The position numbers and the translations under genes are program-made. A model generated the notes under the pieces. That model was not told where the DNA came from. It did not search any database and saw nothing but the letters and a program-made list of their open reading frames with translations. Below are positions 14,620-29,709 of a DNA stretch of 64,000 bases, one piece after another; position 1 is the stretch's first letter, and each line of letters begins with the position of its first letter. The stretch is from assembly GCF_051014685.1 (NCBI RefSeq), contig NW_027479022.1:186001-250000 (forward strand), given 5' to 3'. Origin of the DNA: Ptiloglossa arizonensis. Lineage: Eukaryota; Arthropoda; Insecta; Hymenoptera; Colletidae.

Positions 14620-17600
14620 GTTATACGTTATATGTTATACGTTATACGTTATACGTTATACGTCATACGTTATACGTTATACGTTATACGTTATACGTTA
14701 TACATCATACGTTATACGTTATACGTTATACGTTATACGTTATACGTTATAAGTTATACGTTATACGTTATACGTTACAAGTTATACGTTATACGTTATA
14801 CGTTATACGTCAAAGGTTATACGTTATACGTTATACGTTATACGTTATACATTTTGCGTTATACGTTTTACGTTATACGTTATACGTTATACGTTATACG
14901 TTATACGTTATACGTTATACGTTATACGTTATACGTTATACGTTATACGTTATACGTTATACGTTATACGTTATACGTTATACGCTATACGTTATACGTT
15001 ATACGTCATAGGTTATACGTTATACGTTATACGTTATACGTTATACGTTATACGTTATACGTTATTCGTAATACGTTATACGTTATACGTTATACGTTAT
15101 ACGTTATACGTTACACGTTATACGTCATAGGTTATACGTTATACGTTATACGTTATACGTTATACGTTATACGTTATACGTTATACGTTATACGGTATAC
15201 GTTGTACGTTATACGTTGTACGTTATACGTTATACGTTATACGTTATACGTTATACGTTATACGTTATACGTCATAGGTTATACGTTATACGTTATACGT
15301 TATACGTTATACGTTATACGTTATACGTTATACGTTATTCGTAATACGTTAAACGTGATACGTTATACGTTGTACGTTATACGTTATACGTTATACGTTA
15401 TTCATTATACGTTATACGTTATACATTACATGTTATACGTTATACGTTATACGTTATACGTTATACGTTACACGTTAAACGTTATACGTTATACGTTATA
15501 CGTTATTCATTATACGTTATACGTTATACATTACATGTTATACGTTATACGTTATACGTTATACGTTATACGTTATACGTTAAACGTTATACGTTATACG
15601 TTATACGTCATACGTTATACGTTATTCGTAATACGTTATACGTGATACGTTATACGTTGTACGCTATACGTTATACGTTATACGTTATACGTTATAAGTT
15701 ATACGTTATCCGTCATAGTTTATACGGTATACGTTATACGTTATACGTTATACGTTATACGTTATACGTTATACGTTATACGTTATACGTTATACGTTAT
15801 ACGTTATACGTTATACGTTATACGTTATACGTTATACGGTATACGTTGTACGTTATACGTTGTACGTTATACGTTATACGTTATACGTTATTCATTATAC
15901 GTTATACGTTATACATTACATGTTATACGTTATACGTTATACGTTATACGTTATACGTTATACGTTAAACGTTATACGTTATACGTTATACGTCATACGT
16001 TATACGTTATTCGTAATACGTTATACGTGATACGTTATACGTTGTACGCTATACGTTATACGTTATACGTTATACGTTATAAGTTATACGTTATCCGCCA
16101 TAGTTTATACGTTATACGTTATACGTTATACGTTATACGTTATACGTTATACGTTATACGTTATACGTTATACGTTATACGTTATACGTTATACGTTATA
16201 CGTTATACGGTATACGTTGTACGTTATACGTTGTACGTTATACGTTATACGTTATACGTTATACGTTATACGTTATACGTTATACGTTATACTTTATACG
16301 TTATACGTTATACGTTATACGTTATACGTTATACGTTATACGTTATACGTTATACGTTATACGTTACACGTTATACGTCATAGGTTATACGTTATACGTT
16401 ATACGTTATACGTTATACGTTATACGTTATACGTTATACGTTATACGTTATACGTTATACGTCATAGGTTATACGTTATACGTTATACGTTATGCGTTAT
16501 ACGTTATGCGTTATACGTTATACGTTATACGTTATACGTTATACGTTATACGTTATACGTTATACGTTATGCGTTATACGTTATACGTTATTAGTTATAC
16601 GTTATACGGTATACGGTATACGTTATACGTTGTACGTTACATGTTATACGTTATACTCTATTCGTTATACGATATACGTTATACGTTATACGTTATACGT
16701 TACACGTTATACGTTGTACGTTATACGCTACACGTTACATGTTATACGTTATACATTATACGTTATACGTTACACGTTATACGTTATACGTTATACGTTA
16801 TACGTTATACGTCATAGGTTATACGTTATATGTTATACGTTATACGTTATACGTTATACGTCATACGTTATACGTTATACGTTATACGTTATACGTTATA
16901 TGTCATACGTTATACGTTATACGTTATACGTTATAAGTTATACGTTATACGTTATACGTTATACGTTATACGTTATACGTTATACGTTATACGTTATACG
17001 TTATACGTTATACTTTATACGTTATACGTTATACGTTATACGTTATACGTTATACGTTATACGTTATGCGTTATACGTTATGCGTTATACGTTATAGGTT
17101 ATACGTTATACGTTATACGTTATACGTTACAAGTTATACGTTATACGTTATACGTTATACGTTATACGTTATACGTCATAGGTTATACGTTATATGTTAT
17201 ACGTTATACGTTATACGTTATACGTCATACGTTATACGTTATACGTTATACGTTTTACGTTATACGTCATACGTTATACGTTATACGTTATACGTTATAA
17301 GTTATACGTTATACGTTATACGTTATACGTTATACGTTATACGTTATACGTTATACTTTATACGTTATACGTTATACGTTATACGTTATACGTTATACGT
17401 TATACGTTATACGTTATACGTTATACGTTATGCGTTATACGTTATAGGTTATACGTTATACGTTATACGTTATACGTTATACGTTACAAGTTATACGTTA
17501 TACGTCATAGGTTATACGTTATACGTTATACGTTATACGTTATACGTTATACGTCATAGGTTATACGTTATATGTTATACGTTATACGTTATACGTTATA

Positions 17601-19096
17601 CGTCATACGTTATACGTTATACGTTATACGTTATACGTTATACGTTATACAACATACGTTATACGTTATACGTTATACGTTATACGTTATAAGTTATACG
17701 TTATACGTTATACGTTACAAGTTATACGTTATACGTTATACGTTATACGTCAAAGGTTATACGTTATACGTTATACGTTATACGTTATACATTTTGCGTT
17801 ATACGTTTTACGTTATTCGTTATGCGTTATACGTTATACGATATACGTTATACGTTATACGTTATACGTTATACGTTATACGCTATACGTTATACGTTAT
17901 ACGTTATACGTTATACGTTATACGTTATACGTTATACGTTATACGTTATACGTTATACGTTATACGTTATACGTTATACGTTATACGTTATACGTTATAC
18001 GTTATACGTTATACGTTATACGTTATACGTTATACGTTACACGTTATACGTTATACGTTATACGTTATACGTTATACGTTATACGTTATACGTTATACGT
18101 TATACGTTACACGTTATACGTCATAGGTTATACGTTATACGTTATACGTTATACGTTATACGTTATACGTTATACGTTATACGTTATACGTTATACGTCA
18201 TAGGTTATACGTTATACGTTATACGTTATGCGTTATACGTTATGCGTTATACGTTATACGTTATACGTTATACGTTATACGTTATACGTTATACGTTATA
18301 CGTTATACGTTATACGTTACACGTTATACGTCATAGGTTATACGTTATACGTTATACGTTATACGTTATACGTTATACGTTATACGTTATACGTTATACG
18401 TTATACGTCATAGGTTATACGTTATACGTTATACGTTATGCGTTATACGTTATGCGTTATACGTTATACGTTATACGTTATTCGTTATACGTTATACGTT
18501 ATACGTTATGCGTTACACGTTAAAAGTTATTAGTTATACGTTATACGGTATACGTTATACGTTGTACGTTACATGTTATACGTTATACGTTATACGTTAT
18601 ACGATATACGTTATACGTTATACGTTATACGTTATACGTTATACGTTGTACGTTATACGCTACACGTTACATGTTATACGTTATACATTATACGTTATAC
18701 GTTATACGTTATACGTTATACGTTATACGTTATACGTTATACGTTATACGTCATAGGTTATACGTTATACGTCATACGTTATACCTTATACGTTATACGT
18801 TATACGTTATACGTCATACGTTATCTGTTATACGTTATACGTTATACGTTATACGTTATACGTTATACGTTATACGTTATACGTTATACGTTATACGTTA
18901 CACGTTATACGTTATACGTTATACGTTATACGTTATACGTTATACGTTATACGTTATACTTTATACGTTATACGTTATACGTTATACGTTAGGCGTTATA
19001 CGTTATACGTTATACGTTATACGTTATACGTTATGGGTTATACGTTATACGTTATACGTTTTACGTTACAAGTTATACGTTATACGTCATAGGTTA
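14620..19096 (+). repeat. Mosaic of rearranged left-domain blocks
   Basis: There is no gene here. This stretch joins pieces of neighbouring blocks. The series around the TATGTTA unit and the rare TACGTCA AAGGTTA pair at 14,804-14,817 recurs 2,940 bp downstream near 17,744. TTCATTA/CATGTTA blocks repeat near 15,390, 15,500 and 15,890. C cassettes lie at 16727 and 18659. Rare single units such as TACTCTA near 16,654, TAGGCGT-type units near 18,990 and a TAGTTTA after TACGTCA (about 15,715) mark sub-lineages. The unit register is kept throughout. Confidence 0.7.
18110..18529 (+). repeat. 210-bp tandem duplication
   Basis: Two adjacent TACGTCA TAGGTTA pairs recur 210 bp (30 units) apart: GTCATAGG at 18120 and 18330, and again at 18197 and 18407, each second one followed by two TGCGTTA units. 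A related single block is near 16,461. The right copy acquires a TTCGTTA unit near 18,480. Confidence 0.8.
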
Positions 19097-19180
19097 TACG
19101 TTGAACGTTATACGTTATACGTAGCATGTAATGCGTCATACGTTTTACGTTATTCGTTATACGTTTTTCGTTAGAAGTTA
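19097..19180 (+). repeat. A cassette, intermediate form
   Basis: The core is conserved, but TACCTTT is TACGTTT and the last unit is GAAGTTA instead of CAAGTTA. GAAGTTA is the form used throughout the 27-56-kb domain, so this copy sits at the border between two sequence lineages. Confidence 0.9.
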
Positions 19181-19530
19181 TACGTTATACGTTATACGTT
19201 ATACGTCATAGGTTATACGTTATACGTTATACGTTATACGTTATACATTATGCGTTATACGTTTTACGTTATTCGTTATACGTTATACGTTATACGATAT
19301 ACGTTATACGTTATACGTTATACGTTATACGTTATACGTTATACGTTATACGTTATACGTTATACGTTATACGTTATACTTTATACGTTATACGTTAAAC
19401 GTCATAGGTTATACGTTATACGTTATACGTTATACGTTATACGTTATACGTCATACGTTATACGTTATACGTTATACGTTATACGTTATACGTTATACGT
19501 TATACGTTATACGTTGTACGTTATACGTTA

Positions 19531-19635
19531 TAAGTTGTACGTTATACGATATACGTTATACGTTATTCGTTATACGTACTTCGTTACACGTTATACGTTA
19601 TACGTTATACGTTATACGTTTTACGATATTCGATA
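19531..19635 (+). repeat. B cassette, earliest form
   Basis: A 105-bp group of 15 units including TAAGTTG, TACGATA, TTCGTTA, TACGTAC, TTCGTTA, CACGTTA and, at the end, TACGTTT TACGATA TTCGATA. It differs from the later copies by TAAGTTG (later TAAGATG) and by TACGTTA where most later copies have TACGCTA. Confidence 0.88.
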
Positions 19636-21630
19636 TACGTTATACGTTATACGTTATACGTTATACGTTATACGTTATACTTTATACGTTATACGTTAAA
19701 CGTCATAGTTTATACGTTATACGTTATACGTTATACGTTATACGTTATACGTCATACGTTATACGTTATACGTTATACGTTATACGTTATACGTTATACG
19801 TTATACGTTATACGTTATACGTTATACGTTATACGTTATACGTTATACGTTATACGTTATACGTTATGCGTTTTACGTTATTCGTTATATGTTATACGTT
19901 ATACGATATGCGTTATACGTTATACTTTATACGTGATACGTTATTCGTTACAAGTTATACGTTATACGTTATACGTTATACGTTATACGTTATACGTTAT
20001 ACGTTATACGTTATACGTTATACGTTATACGTTATACGTTATACGTTATACGTTATACGTTATACGTTATACGTTATACGTTATACGTTATACGTTATAC
20101 GTTATACGTTATACGTTATACGTTATACGTTATACGTTATACGTTATACGTTATTCGTAATACGTTAAACGTGATACGTTATACGTTGTACGTTATACCT
20201 TATACGTTATACGTTATACGTTAAACGTTATACGTTATACGTTATACGTCATACGTTATACGTTATTCGTAATACGTTATACTTTATACGTTATACGTTG
20301 TACGCTATACGTTATACGTTATACGTTATACGTTATAAGTTATACGTTATACGTCATAGGTTATACGTTATACGTTATACGTTATACGTTATACGTTATA
20401 CGTTATACTTTATACGTTATACGTTATACGTTATACGTTATACGTTATACGTTATACGTTATACGTTATACGTTATACGTTATACGTTATACGTTATACG
20501 TTATACGTTATACGTTATACGTTACACGTTATACGTCATAGGTTATACGTTATACGTTATACGTTATACGTTATACGTTATACGTTATACGTTATACGTT
20601 ATACGTTATACGTCATAGGTTATACGTTATACGTTATACGTTATTCGTTATACGTTATACGTTATACGTTATACGTTATACGTTATACGTTATACGTTAT
20701 ACGTTATGCGTTATACGTTATACGTTATTAGTTATACGTTATACGGTATACGTTATACGTTGTACGTTACATGTTATACGTTATACGTTATACGTTATAC
20801 GATATACGTTATACGTTATACGTTATACGTTATACGTTATAGGTTGTACGTTATACGCTACACGTTACATGTTATACGTTATACATTATACGTTATACGT
20901 TATACGTTATACGTTATACGTTATACGTTATACGTTATACGTTATACGTTATACGTTATACGTTATACGTTATACGTTATACGTTATACGTCATAGGTTA
21001 TACGTTATATGTTATACGTTATACGTTATACGTTATACGTCATACGTTATACGTTATACGTTATACGTTATACGTTATACGTCATACGTTATACGTTATA
21101 CGTTATACGTTATACTTTATACGTTATACGTTATACGTTATACGTTATACGTTATACGTTATACGTTATACGTTATACGTTATACTTTATACGTTATACG
21201 TTATACGTTATACGTCATACGTTATACGTTATACGTTATACGTTATACGTTATACGTTGTACGTTATACGTTATACGTTATACGTTATACGTTACACATT
21301 ATACGTTATACGTTATACGTTATACATTACATGTTATACGTTATACGTTATACGTTATAGGTTATACGTTATACGTTATACGTTATACGTTATACGTTAT
21401 ACGTTATACGTTATACGTTATACGTTATACGTTATACGTTATACGTTATACGTTATACGTTATACGTTATACGTTATACGTTATACGTTATACGTTATAC
21501 GTTATACGTTATACGTTATACGTTATACGTTATACGTTATACGTTATACGTTATACGTTATACGTTATACGTTATACGTTGTACGTTATACGTTATACGT
21601 TATACGTTATACGTTGTACGTTATACGTTA

Positions 21631-21735
21631 TAAGATGTACGTTATACGATATACGTTATACGTTATTCGTTATACGTACTTCGTTACACGTTATACGTTA
21701 TACGTTATACGCTATACGTTTTACGATATTCGATA
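21631..21735 (+). repeat. B cassette, copy 2
   Basis: Same 15-unit order with TAAGATG at the start and TACGCTA before TACGTTT; the form that later spreads. Confidence 0.88.
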
Positions 21736-24700
21736 TACGTTATACGTTATACGTTATACGTTATACGTTATACGTTATACTTTATACGTTATACGTTATA
21801 CGTCATTGGTTATACGTTATACGTTATACGTTATACGTTATACGTTATACGTCATACGTTATACGTTATACGTTATACGTTATACGTTATACGTTATACG
21901 TTATACTTTATACGTTATACGTTATACGTTATACGTTATACGTTATACGTTATACGTTATACGTTATACGTTATACTTTATACGTTATACGTTATACGTT
22001 ATACGTTATACGTTATACGTTATACGTTATACGTTATACGTTATACGTTGTACGTTATACGTTATACGTTATACGTTATACGTTACACATTATACGTTAT
22101 ACGTTATACGTTATACATTACATGTTATACGTTATACGCTATACGTTATACGTTATACGTTATACGTTATACGTTATACGTTATACGTTATACGTTATAC
22201 GTTATACGTTATACGTTATACGTTATACATTACATGTTATACGTTATACGTTATACGTTATACGTTATACGTTATACGTTATACGTTATACGTTATACGT
22301 TATACGTTATACGTTATACGTTATACGTTATACGTTATACTTTATACGTTATACGTTATACGTTATACGTTATACGTTATACGTTATACGTTATACGTTA
22401 TACGTTATACGTTATACGTTATACGTTACACGTTATACGTCATAGGTTATACGTTATACGTTATACGTTATACGTTATACGTTATACGTTATACGTTATA
22501 CGTTATACATTATACGTCATAGGTTATACGTTATACGTTATACGTTATGCGTTATACGTTATACGTTATACGTTATACGTTATACGTTATACGTTATGCG
22601 TTATACGTTATACGTTATTAGTTATACGTTATACGGTATACGTTATACGTTGTACGTTACATGTTATACGTTATACGTTATACGTTATACGATATACGTT
22701 ATACGTTATACGTTATACGTTATACGTTATAGGTTGTACGTTATACGCTACACGTTACATGTTATACGTTATACATTATACGTTATACGTTATACGTTAT
22801 ACGTTATACGTTATACGTTATACGTTATACGTTATACGTTATACGTTATACGTTATACGTTATACGTTATACGTCATAGGTTATACGTTATATGTTATAC
22901 GTTATACGTTATACGTTATACGTCATACGTTATACGTTATACGTTATACGTTATACGTTATACGTCATACGTTATACGTTATACGTTATACGTTATAAGT
23001 TATACGTTATACGTTATACGTTATACGTTATACGTTATACGTTATACGTTATACGTTATACGTTATACTTTATACGTTATACGTTATACGTTATACGTTA
23101 TACGTTATACGTTATACGTTATACGTTATACGTTATACGTTATACGTTATACGTTATACGTTATACGTTATACGTTATACGTTATACGTTATACGTTATA
23201 CGTTATACGTTATACGTTATACGTTATACGTTATACGTTATACGTTATACGTTATACGTTATACGTTATACGTTATACGTTATACGTTATACGTTATACG
23301 TTATACGTTATTCGTAATACGTTAAACGTGATACGTTATACGTTGTACGTTATACGTTATACGTTATACGTTATACGTTAAACGTTATACGTTATACGTT
23401 ATACGTCATACGTTATACGTTATTCGTAATACGTTATACTTTATACGTTATACGTTGTACGCTATACGTTATACGTTATACGTTATACGTTATACGTTAT
23501 ACGTTATACGTTATACGTTATACGTTATACGTTATACGTTATACGTTATACGTTATACGTTATACGTTATTCGTAATACGTTAAACGTGATACGTTATAC
23601 GTTGTACGTTATACGTTATACGTTATACGTTATACGTTATACGTTATACGTTATACGTTATACGTTATACGTTATACGTTATACGTTATACGTTATACGT
23701 TATACGTTATACGTTATACGTTATACGTTATACGTTATACGTTATACGTTATACGTTACACGTTATACGTCATAGGTTATACGTTATACGTTATACGTTA
23801 TACGTTATACGTTATACGTTATACGTTATACGTTATACGTTATACGTCATAGGTTATACGTTATACGTTATACGTTATGCGTTATACGTTATACGTTATA
23901 CGTTATACGTTATACGTTATACGTTATACGTTATACGTTATACGTTATGCGTTATACGTTATACGTTATTAGTTATACGTTATACGGTATACGTTATACG
24001 TTGTACGTTACATGTTATACGTTATACGTTATACGTTATACGATATACGTTATACGTTATACGTTATACGTTATACGTTATAGGTTGTACGTTATACGCT
24101 ACACGTTACATGTTATACGTTATACATTATACGTTATACGTTATACGTTATACGTTATACGTTATACGTTATACGTTATACGTTATACGTTATACGTTAT
24201 ACGTTATACGTTATACGTTATACGTCATAGGTTATACGTTATATGTTATACGTTATACGTTATACGTTATACGTCATACGTTATACGTTATACGTTATAC
24301 GTTATACGTTATACGTCATACGTTATACGTTATACGTTATACGTTATACTTTATACGTTATACGTTATACGTTATACGTTATACGTTATACGTTATACGT
24401 TATACGTTATACGTTATACTTTATACGTTATACGTTATACGTTATACGTCATACGTTATACGTTATACGTTATACGTTATACGTTATACGTTGTACGTTA
24501 TACGTTATACGTTATACGTTATACGTTATACGTTATACGTTATACGTTATACTTTATACGTTATACGTTATACGTCATTGGTTATACGTTATACGTTATA
24601 CGTTATACGTTATACGTTATACGTCATACGTTATACGTTATACGTTATACGTTATACGTTATACGTTATACGTTATACTTTATACGTTATACGTTATACG

Positions 24701-24773
24701 TTATACGTTATACGTTATACGTTATACGTTATACGTTATACGTTATACTTTATACGTTATACGTTATACGTTA

Positions 24774-24801
24774 TACGCTATACGTTTTACGATATTCGAT
24801 A
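24774..24801 (+). repeat. B cassette, truncated
   Basis: Only the last four units (TACGCTA, TACGTTT, TACGATA, TTCGATA) are present, after a plain run. This marks a recombination breakpoint inside the cassette just before 24,774. Confidence 0.85.
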
Positions 24802-27289
24802 TACGTTATACGTTATACGTTATACGTTATACGTTATACGTTATACGTTATACTTTATACGTTATACGTTATACGTCATTGGTTATACGTTATACGTTAT
24901 ACGTTATACGTTATACGTTATACGTCATACGTTATACGTTATACGTTATACGTTATACGTTATACGTTATACGTTATACTTTATACGTTATACGTTATAC
25001 GTTATACGTTATACGTTATACGTTATACGTTATACGTTATACGTTATACTTTATACGTTATACGTTATACGTTATACGTTATACGTTATACGTTATACGT
25101 TATACGTTATACGTTATACGTTGTACGTTATACGTTATACGTTATACGTTATACGTTACACATTATACGTTATACGTTATACGTTATACATTACATGTTA
25201 TACGTTATACGTTATACGTTATACGTTATACGTTATACGTTATACGTTATACGTTATACGTTATACGTTATACGTTATACGTTATACGTTATACGTTATA
25301 CGTTATACGTTATACGTTATACATTACATGTTATACGTTATACGTTATACGTTATACGTTATACGTTATACGTTATACGTTATACGTTATACGTTATACG
25401 TTATACGTTATACGTTATACTTTATACGTTATACGTTATACGTTATACGTTATACGTTATACGTTATACGTTATACGTTATACGTTATACGTTATACGTT
25501 ATACGTTATACGTTACACGTTATACGTCATAGGTTATACGTTATACGTTATACGTTATACGTTATACGTTATACGTTATACGTTATACGTTATAAGTTAT
25601 ACGTCATAGGTTATACGTTATACGTTATACGTTATGCGTTATACGTTATACGTTATACGTTATACGTTATACGTTATACGTTATGCGTTATACGTTATAC
25701 GTTATTAGTTATACGTTATACGGTATACGTTATACGTTGTACGTTACATGTTATACGTTATACGTTATACGTTATACGATATACGTTATACGTTATACGT
25801 TATACGTTATACGTTATAGGTTGTACGTTATACGCTACACGTTACATGTTATACGTTATACATTATACGTTATACGTTATACGTTATACGTTATACGTTA
25901 TACGTTATACGTTATACGTTATACGTTATACGTTATACGTTATACGTTATACGTTATACGTCATAGGTTATACGTTATATGTTATACGTTATACGTTATA
26001 CGTTATACGTCATACGTTATACGTTATACGTTATACGTTATACGTTATACGTCATACGTTATACGTTATACGTTATACGTTATACGTTATACGTTATACG
26101 TTATACGTTATACGTTATACGTTATACGTTGTACGTTATACGTTATACGTTATACGTTATATGTTATACGTTATACGTTATACGTTATACGTCATACGTT
26201 ATACGTTATACGTTATACGTTATACGTTATACGTCATACGTTATACGTTATACGTTATACGTTATAAGTTATACGTTATACGTTATACGTTATACGTTAT
26301 ACGTTATACGTTATACGTTATACGTTATACGTTATACTTTATACGTTATACGTTATACGTTATACGTTATACGTTATACGTTATACGTTATACGTTATAC
26401 GTTATACTTTATACGTTATACGTTATACGTTATACGTTATACGTTATACGTTATACGTTATACGTTATACGTTATACGTTGTACGTTATACGTTATACGT
26501 TATACGTTATACGTTACACATTATACGTTATACGTTATACGTTATACATTACATGTTATACGTTATACGTTATACGTTATACGTTATACTTTATACGTTA
26601 TACGTTATACGTTATACGTTATACGTTATACGTTATACGTTATACGTTATACGTTATACGTTATACGTTATACGTTGTAAGTTATACGTTATACGTTATA
26701 CGTTATACGTTACACATTATACGTTATACGTTATACGTTATACATTACATGTTATACGTTATACGTTATACGTTATACGTTATACGTTATACGTTATACG
26801 TTATACGTTATACGTTATACGTTATACGTTATACGTTATACGTTATACGTTATACGTTATACGTTATACATTACATGTTATACGTTATACGTTATACGTT
26901 ATACGTTATACGTTATACGTTATACGTTATACGTTATACGTCATACGTTATACGTTATACGTTATACGTTATACGTTATACGTTATACGTTATACGTTAT
27001 ACGTTATACGTTATACGTTATACGTTATACGTTATACGTTATACGTTATGCGTTTTACGTTATTCGTTATATGTTATACGTTATACGATATGCGTTATAC
27101 GTTATACTTTATACGTTATACGATATACGTTATACGTTATACGTTATACGTTATACGTTATACGCTATACGTTATACGTTATACGTTATACGTTATACGT
27201 TATACGTTATACGTTATACGTTATACGTTATACGTTATACGTTATTCGTAATACGTTAAACGTGATACGTTATACGTTGTACTTTATAC

Positions 27290-29709
27290 GTTATACGTTA
27301 TACGTTATTCATAATACGTTATACGTTATACATTACATGTTATACGTTATACGTTATACGTTATACGTTATACGTTAAACGTTATACGTTATACGTTATA
27401 CGTCATACGTTATACGTTATTCGTAATACGTTATACGTGATACGTTATACGTTGTACGCTATACGTTATACGTTATACGTTATACGTTATAAGTTATACG
27501 TTATACGTCATAGGTTATACGTTATACGTTATACGTTATACGTTATACGTTATACGTTATACGTTTTACGTTATACGTTATACGTTATACGTTATACGGT
27601 ATACGTTGTACGTTATACGTTATACGTTATACGTTATACGTTATACGTTTTTCGTTAGAAGTTATACGTTATACGTTATACGTTATACGTCATAGGTTAT
27701 ACGTTATACGTTATACGTTATACGTTATACGTTATACATTATGCGTTATACGTTTTACGTTATTCGTTATACGTTATACGTTATACGATATACGTTATAC
27801 GTTATACGTTATACGTTATACGTTATACGCGATACGTTATACGTTATACGTTATACGTTATACGTTATACGTTATACGTTATACGTTATACGTCATACGT
27901 TATACGTTATACGTTATACGTTATAAGTTATACGTTATACGTTATACGTTATACGTTATACGTTATACGTTATACGTTATACGTTATACGTTATACGTTA
28001 TACGTTATACGTTATACGTTATACGTTATACGTTATACGTTATACTTTATACGTTATACGTTATACGTCATAGGTTATACTTTATACGTTATACGATATA
28101 CGTTATACGTTATACGTTATACGTTATACGTTATACGTTATACGTTATACGTTATACGTTATACGTTATACGTTATACGTTATACGTTATACGTTATACG
28201 TTATACGTTATACGTTATACGTTATACGTTATACGTTATACGTTATACGTTATACGTTATTCGTAATACGTTAAACGTGATACGTTATACGTTGTACTTT
28301 ATACGTTATACGTTATACGTTATTCATAATACGTTATACGTTATACATTACATGTTATACGTTATACGTTATACGTTATACGTTATACGTTATACGTTAT
28401 ACGTTATACGTTATACGTTATACGTTATACGTTATACGTTATACGTTATACGTTATACGTTATACGTTATACGTTATACGTTATACGTTATACGTTATAC
28501 GTTATACGTTATACGTTATACGTTATACGTCATACGTTATACGTTATACGTTATACGTTATAAGTTATACGTTATACGTTATACGTTATACGTTATACGT
28601 TATACGTTATACGTTATACGTTATACGTTATTCGTTATACGTTATACGTTATACGTTATACGTTATACTTTATACGTTATACGTTATACGTCATAGGTTA
28701 TACGTTATACGTTATACGTTATACGTTATACGTTATACGTTATACGTTATACGTTATACGTTATACGTTATACGTTATAGGTTATACGTTATACGTTATA
28801 CGTTTTACGTTATACGTTATACGTTATACGTTATACGTTATACGGTATACGTTGTACGTTATACGTCATACGTTATACGTTATACGTTATACGTTTTTCG
28901 TTAGAAGTTATACGTTATACGTTATACGTTATACGTCATAGGTTATACGTTATACGTTATACGTTATACGTTATACGTTATACATTATGCGTTATACGTT
29001 AAACGTTATACGTTATACGTTATACGTCATACGTTATACGTTATTCGTAATACGTTATACGTGATACGTTATACGTTGTACGCTATACGTTATACGTTAT
29101 ACGTTATACGTTATAAGTTATACGTTATACGTCATAGGTTATACGTTATACGTTATACGTTATACGTTATACGTTATACGTGATACGTTATACATTATAC
29201 GTTATACGTTATACGGTATACGTTGTACGTTATACGTTATACGTTATACGTTATACGTTATACGTTTTTCGTTAGAAGTTATACGTTATACGTTATACGT
29301 TATACGTCATAGGTTATACGTTATACGTTATACGTTATACGTTATACATTATGCGTTATACGTTAAACGTTATACGTTATACGTTATACGTCATACGTTA
29401 TACGTTATTCGTAATACGTTATACATGATACGTTATACGTTGTACGCTATACGTTATACGTTATACGTTATACGTTATACGTTATACGTTATACGTTATA
29501 CGTTATACGGTATACGTTGTACGTTATACGTTATACGTTATACGTTATACGTTATACGTTATACGTTATACGTTATACGTTATACGTTATACGTTATACG
29601 TTATACGTTATTCGTAATACGTTAAACGTGATACGTTATACGTTGTACGTTATACGTTATACGTTATACGTTATACGTTAAACGTTATACGTTATACGTT
29701 ATACGTCAT
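27290..29709 (+). repeat. 2.4-kb higher-order repeat, copy 1
   Basis: Markers recur 2,415 bp downstream, for example TTCATAA at 27308 and 29723. Later the offset is 2,394 bp because three units were lost from a pure run after about 28,400/30,815. The block contains GCGATACG (near 27,829), TACTTTA TACGTTA TACGATA groups, and three copies of the TACGTTT TTCGTTA GAAGTTA motif (near 27,648, 28,893 and 29,264). Divergence from the next array segment begins where copy 1 has CATAAT and the sequence at 32,116 has CGTAAT. Confidence 0.85.

Larger units (their letters stand above)
19181..27289 (+). repeat. Domain of long pure runs with C and B cassettes
   Basis: There is no gene here. From the last left-hand A cassette to the start of the 2.4-kb duplication the array is dominated by long unmutated runs (for example about 19,960-20,150, 21,360-21,575 and 23,070-23,305). 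These are punctuated by TACTTTA units, TACATTA CATGTTA pairs and CACATTA units. C cassettes at 20857, 22747, 24098 and 25834 are spaced 1,890, 1,351 and 1,736 bp, all multiples of 7, showing repeated duplication with unequal trimming. B cassettes are at 19531 and 21631, with a truncated one at 24774. Confidence 0.8.

Noticed and set aside
21009..22522. Overlapping long + strand frames (478 and 421 codons)
   Set aside because: They are the same heptapeptide cycle read in two frames of the same DNA. Start and stop positions are set by chance variants such as TATGTTA and TACGTCA TAGGTTA.
23947..27378. 1,143-codon open reading frame on the + strand
   Set aside because: It is only YVIRYTL repeated with point changes. 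All + frames of a stop-free 7-bp unit are open, other frames overlap it with the same peptide, and there is no codon bias, domain or regulatory signal.
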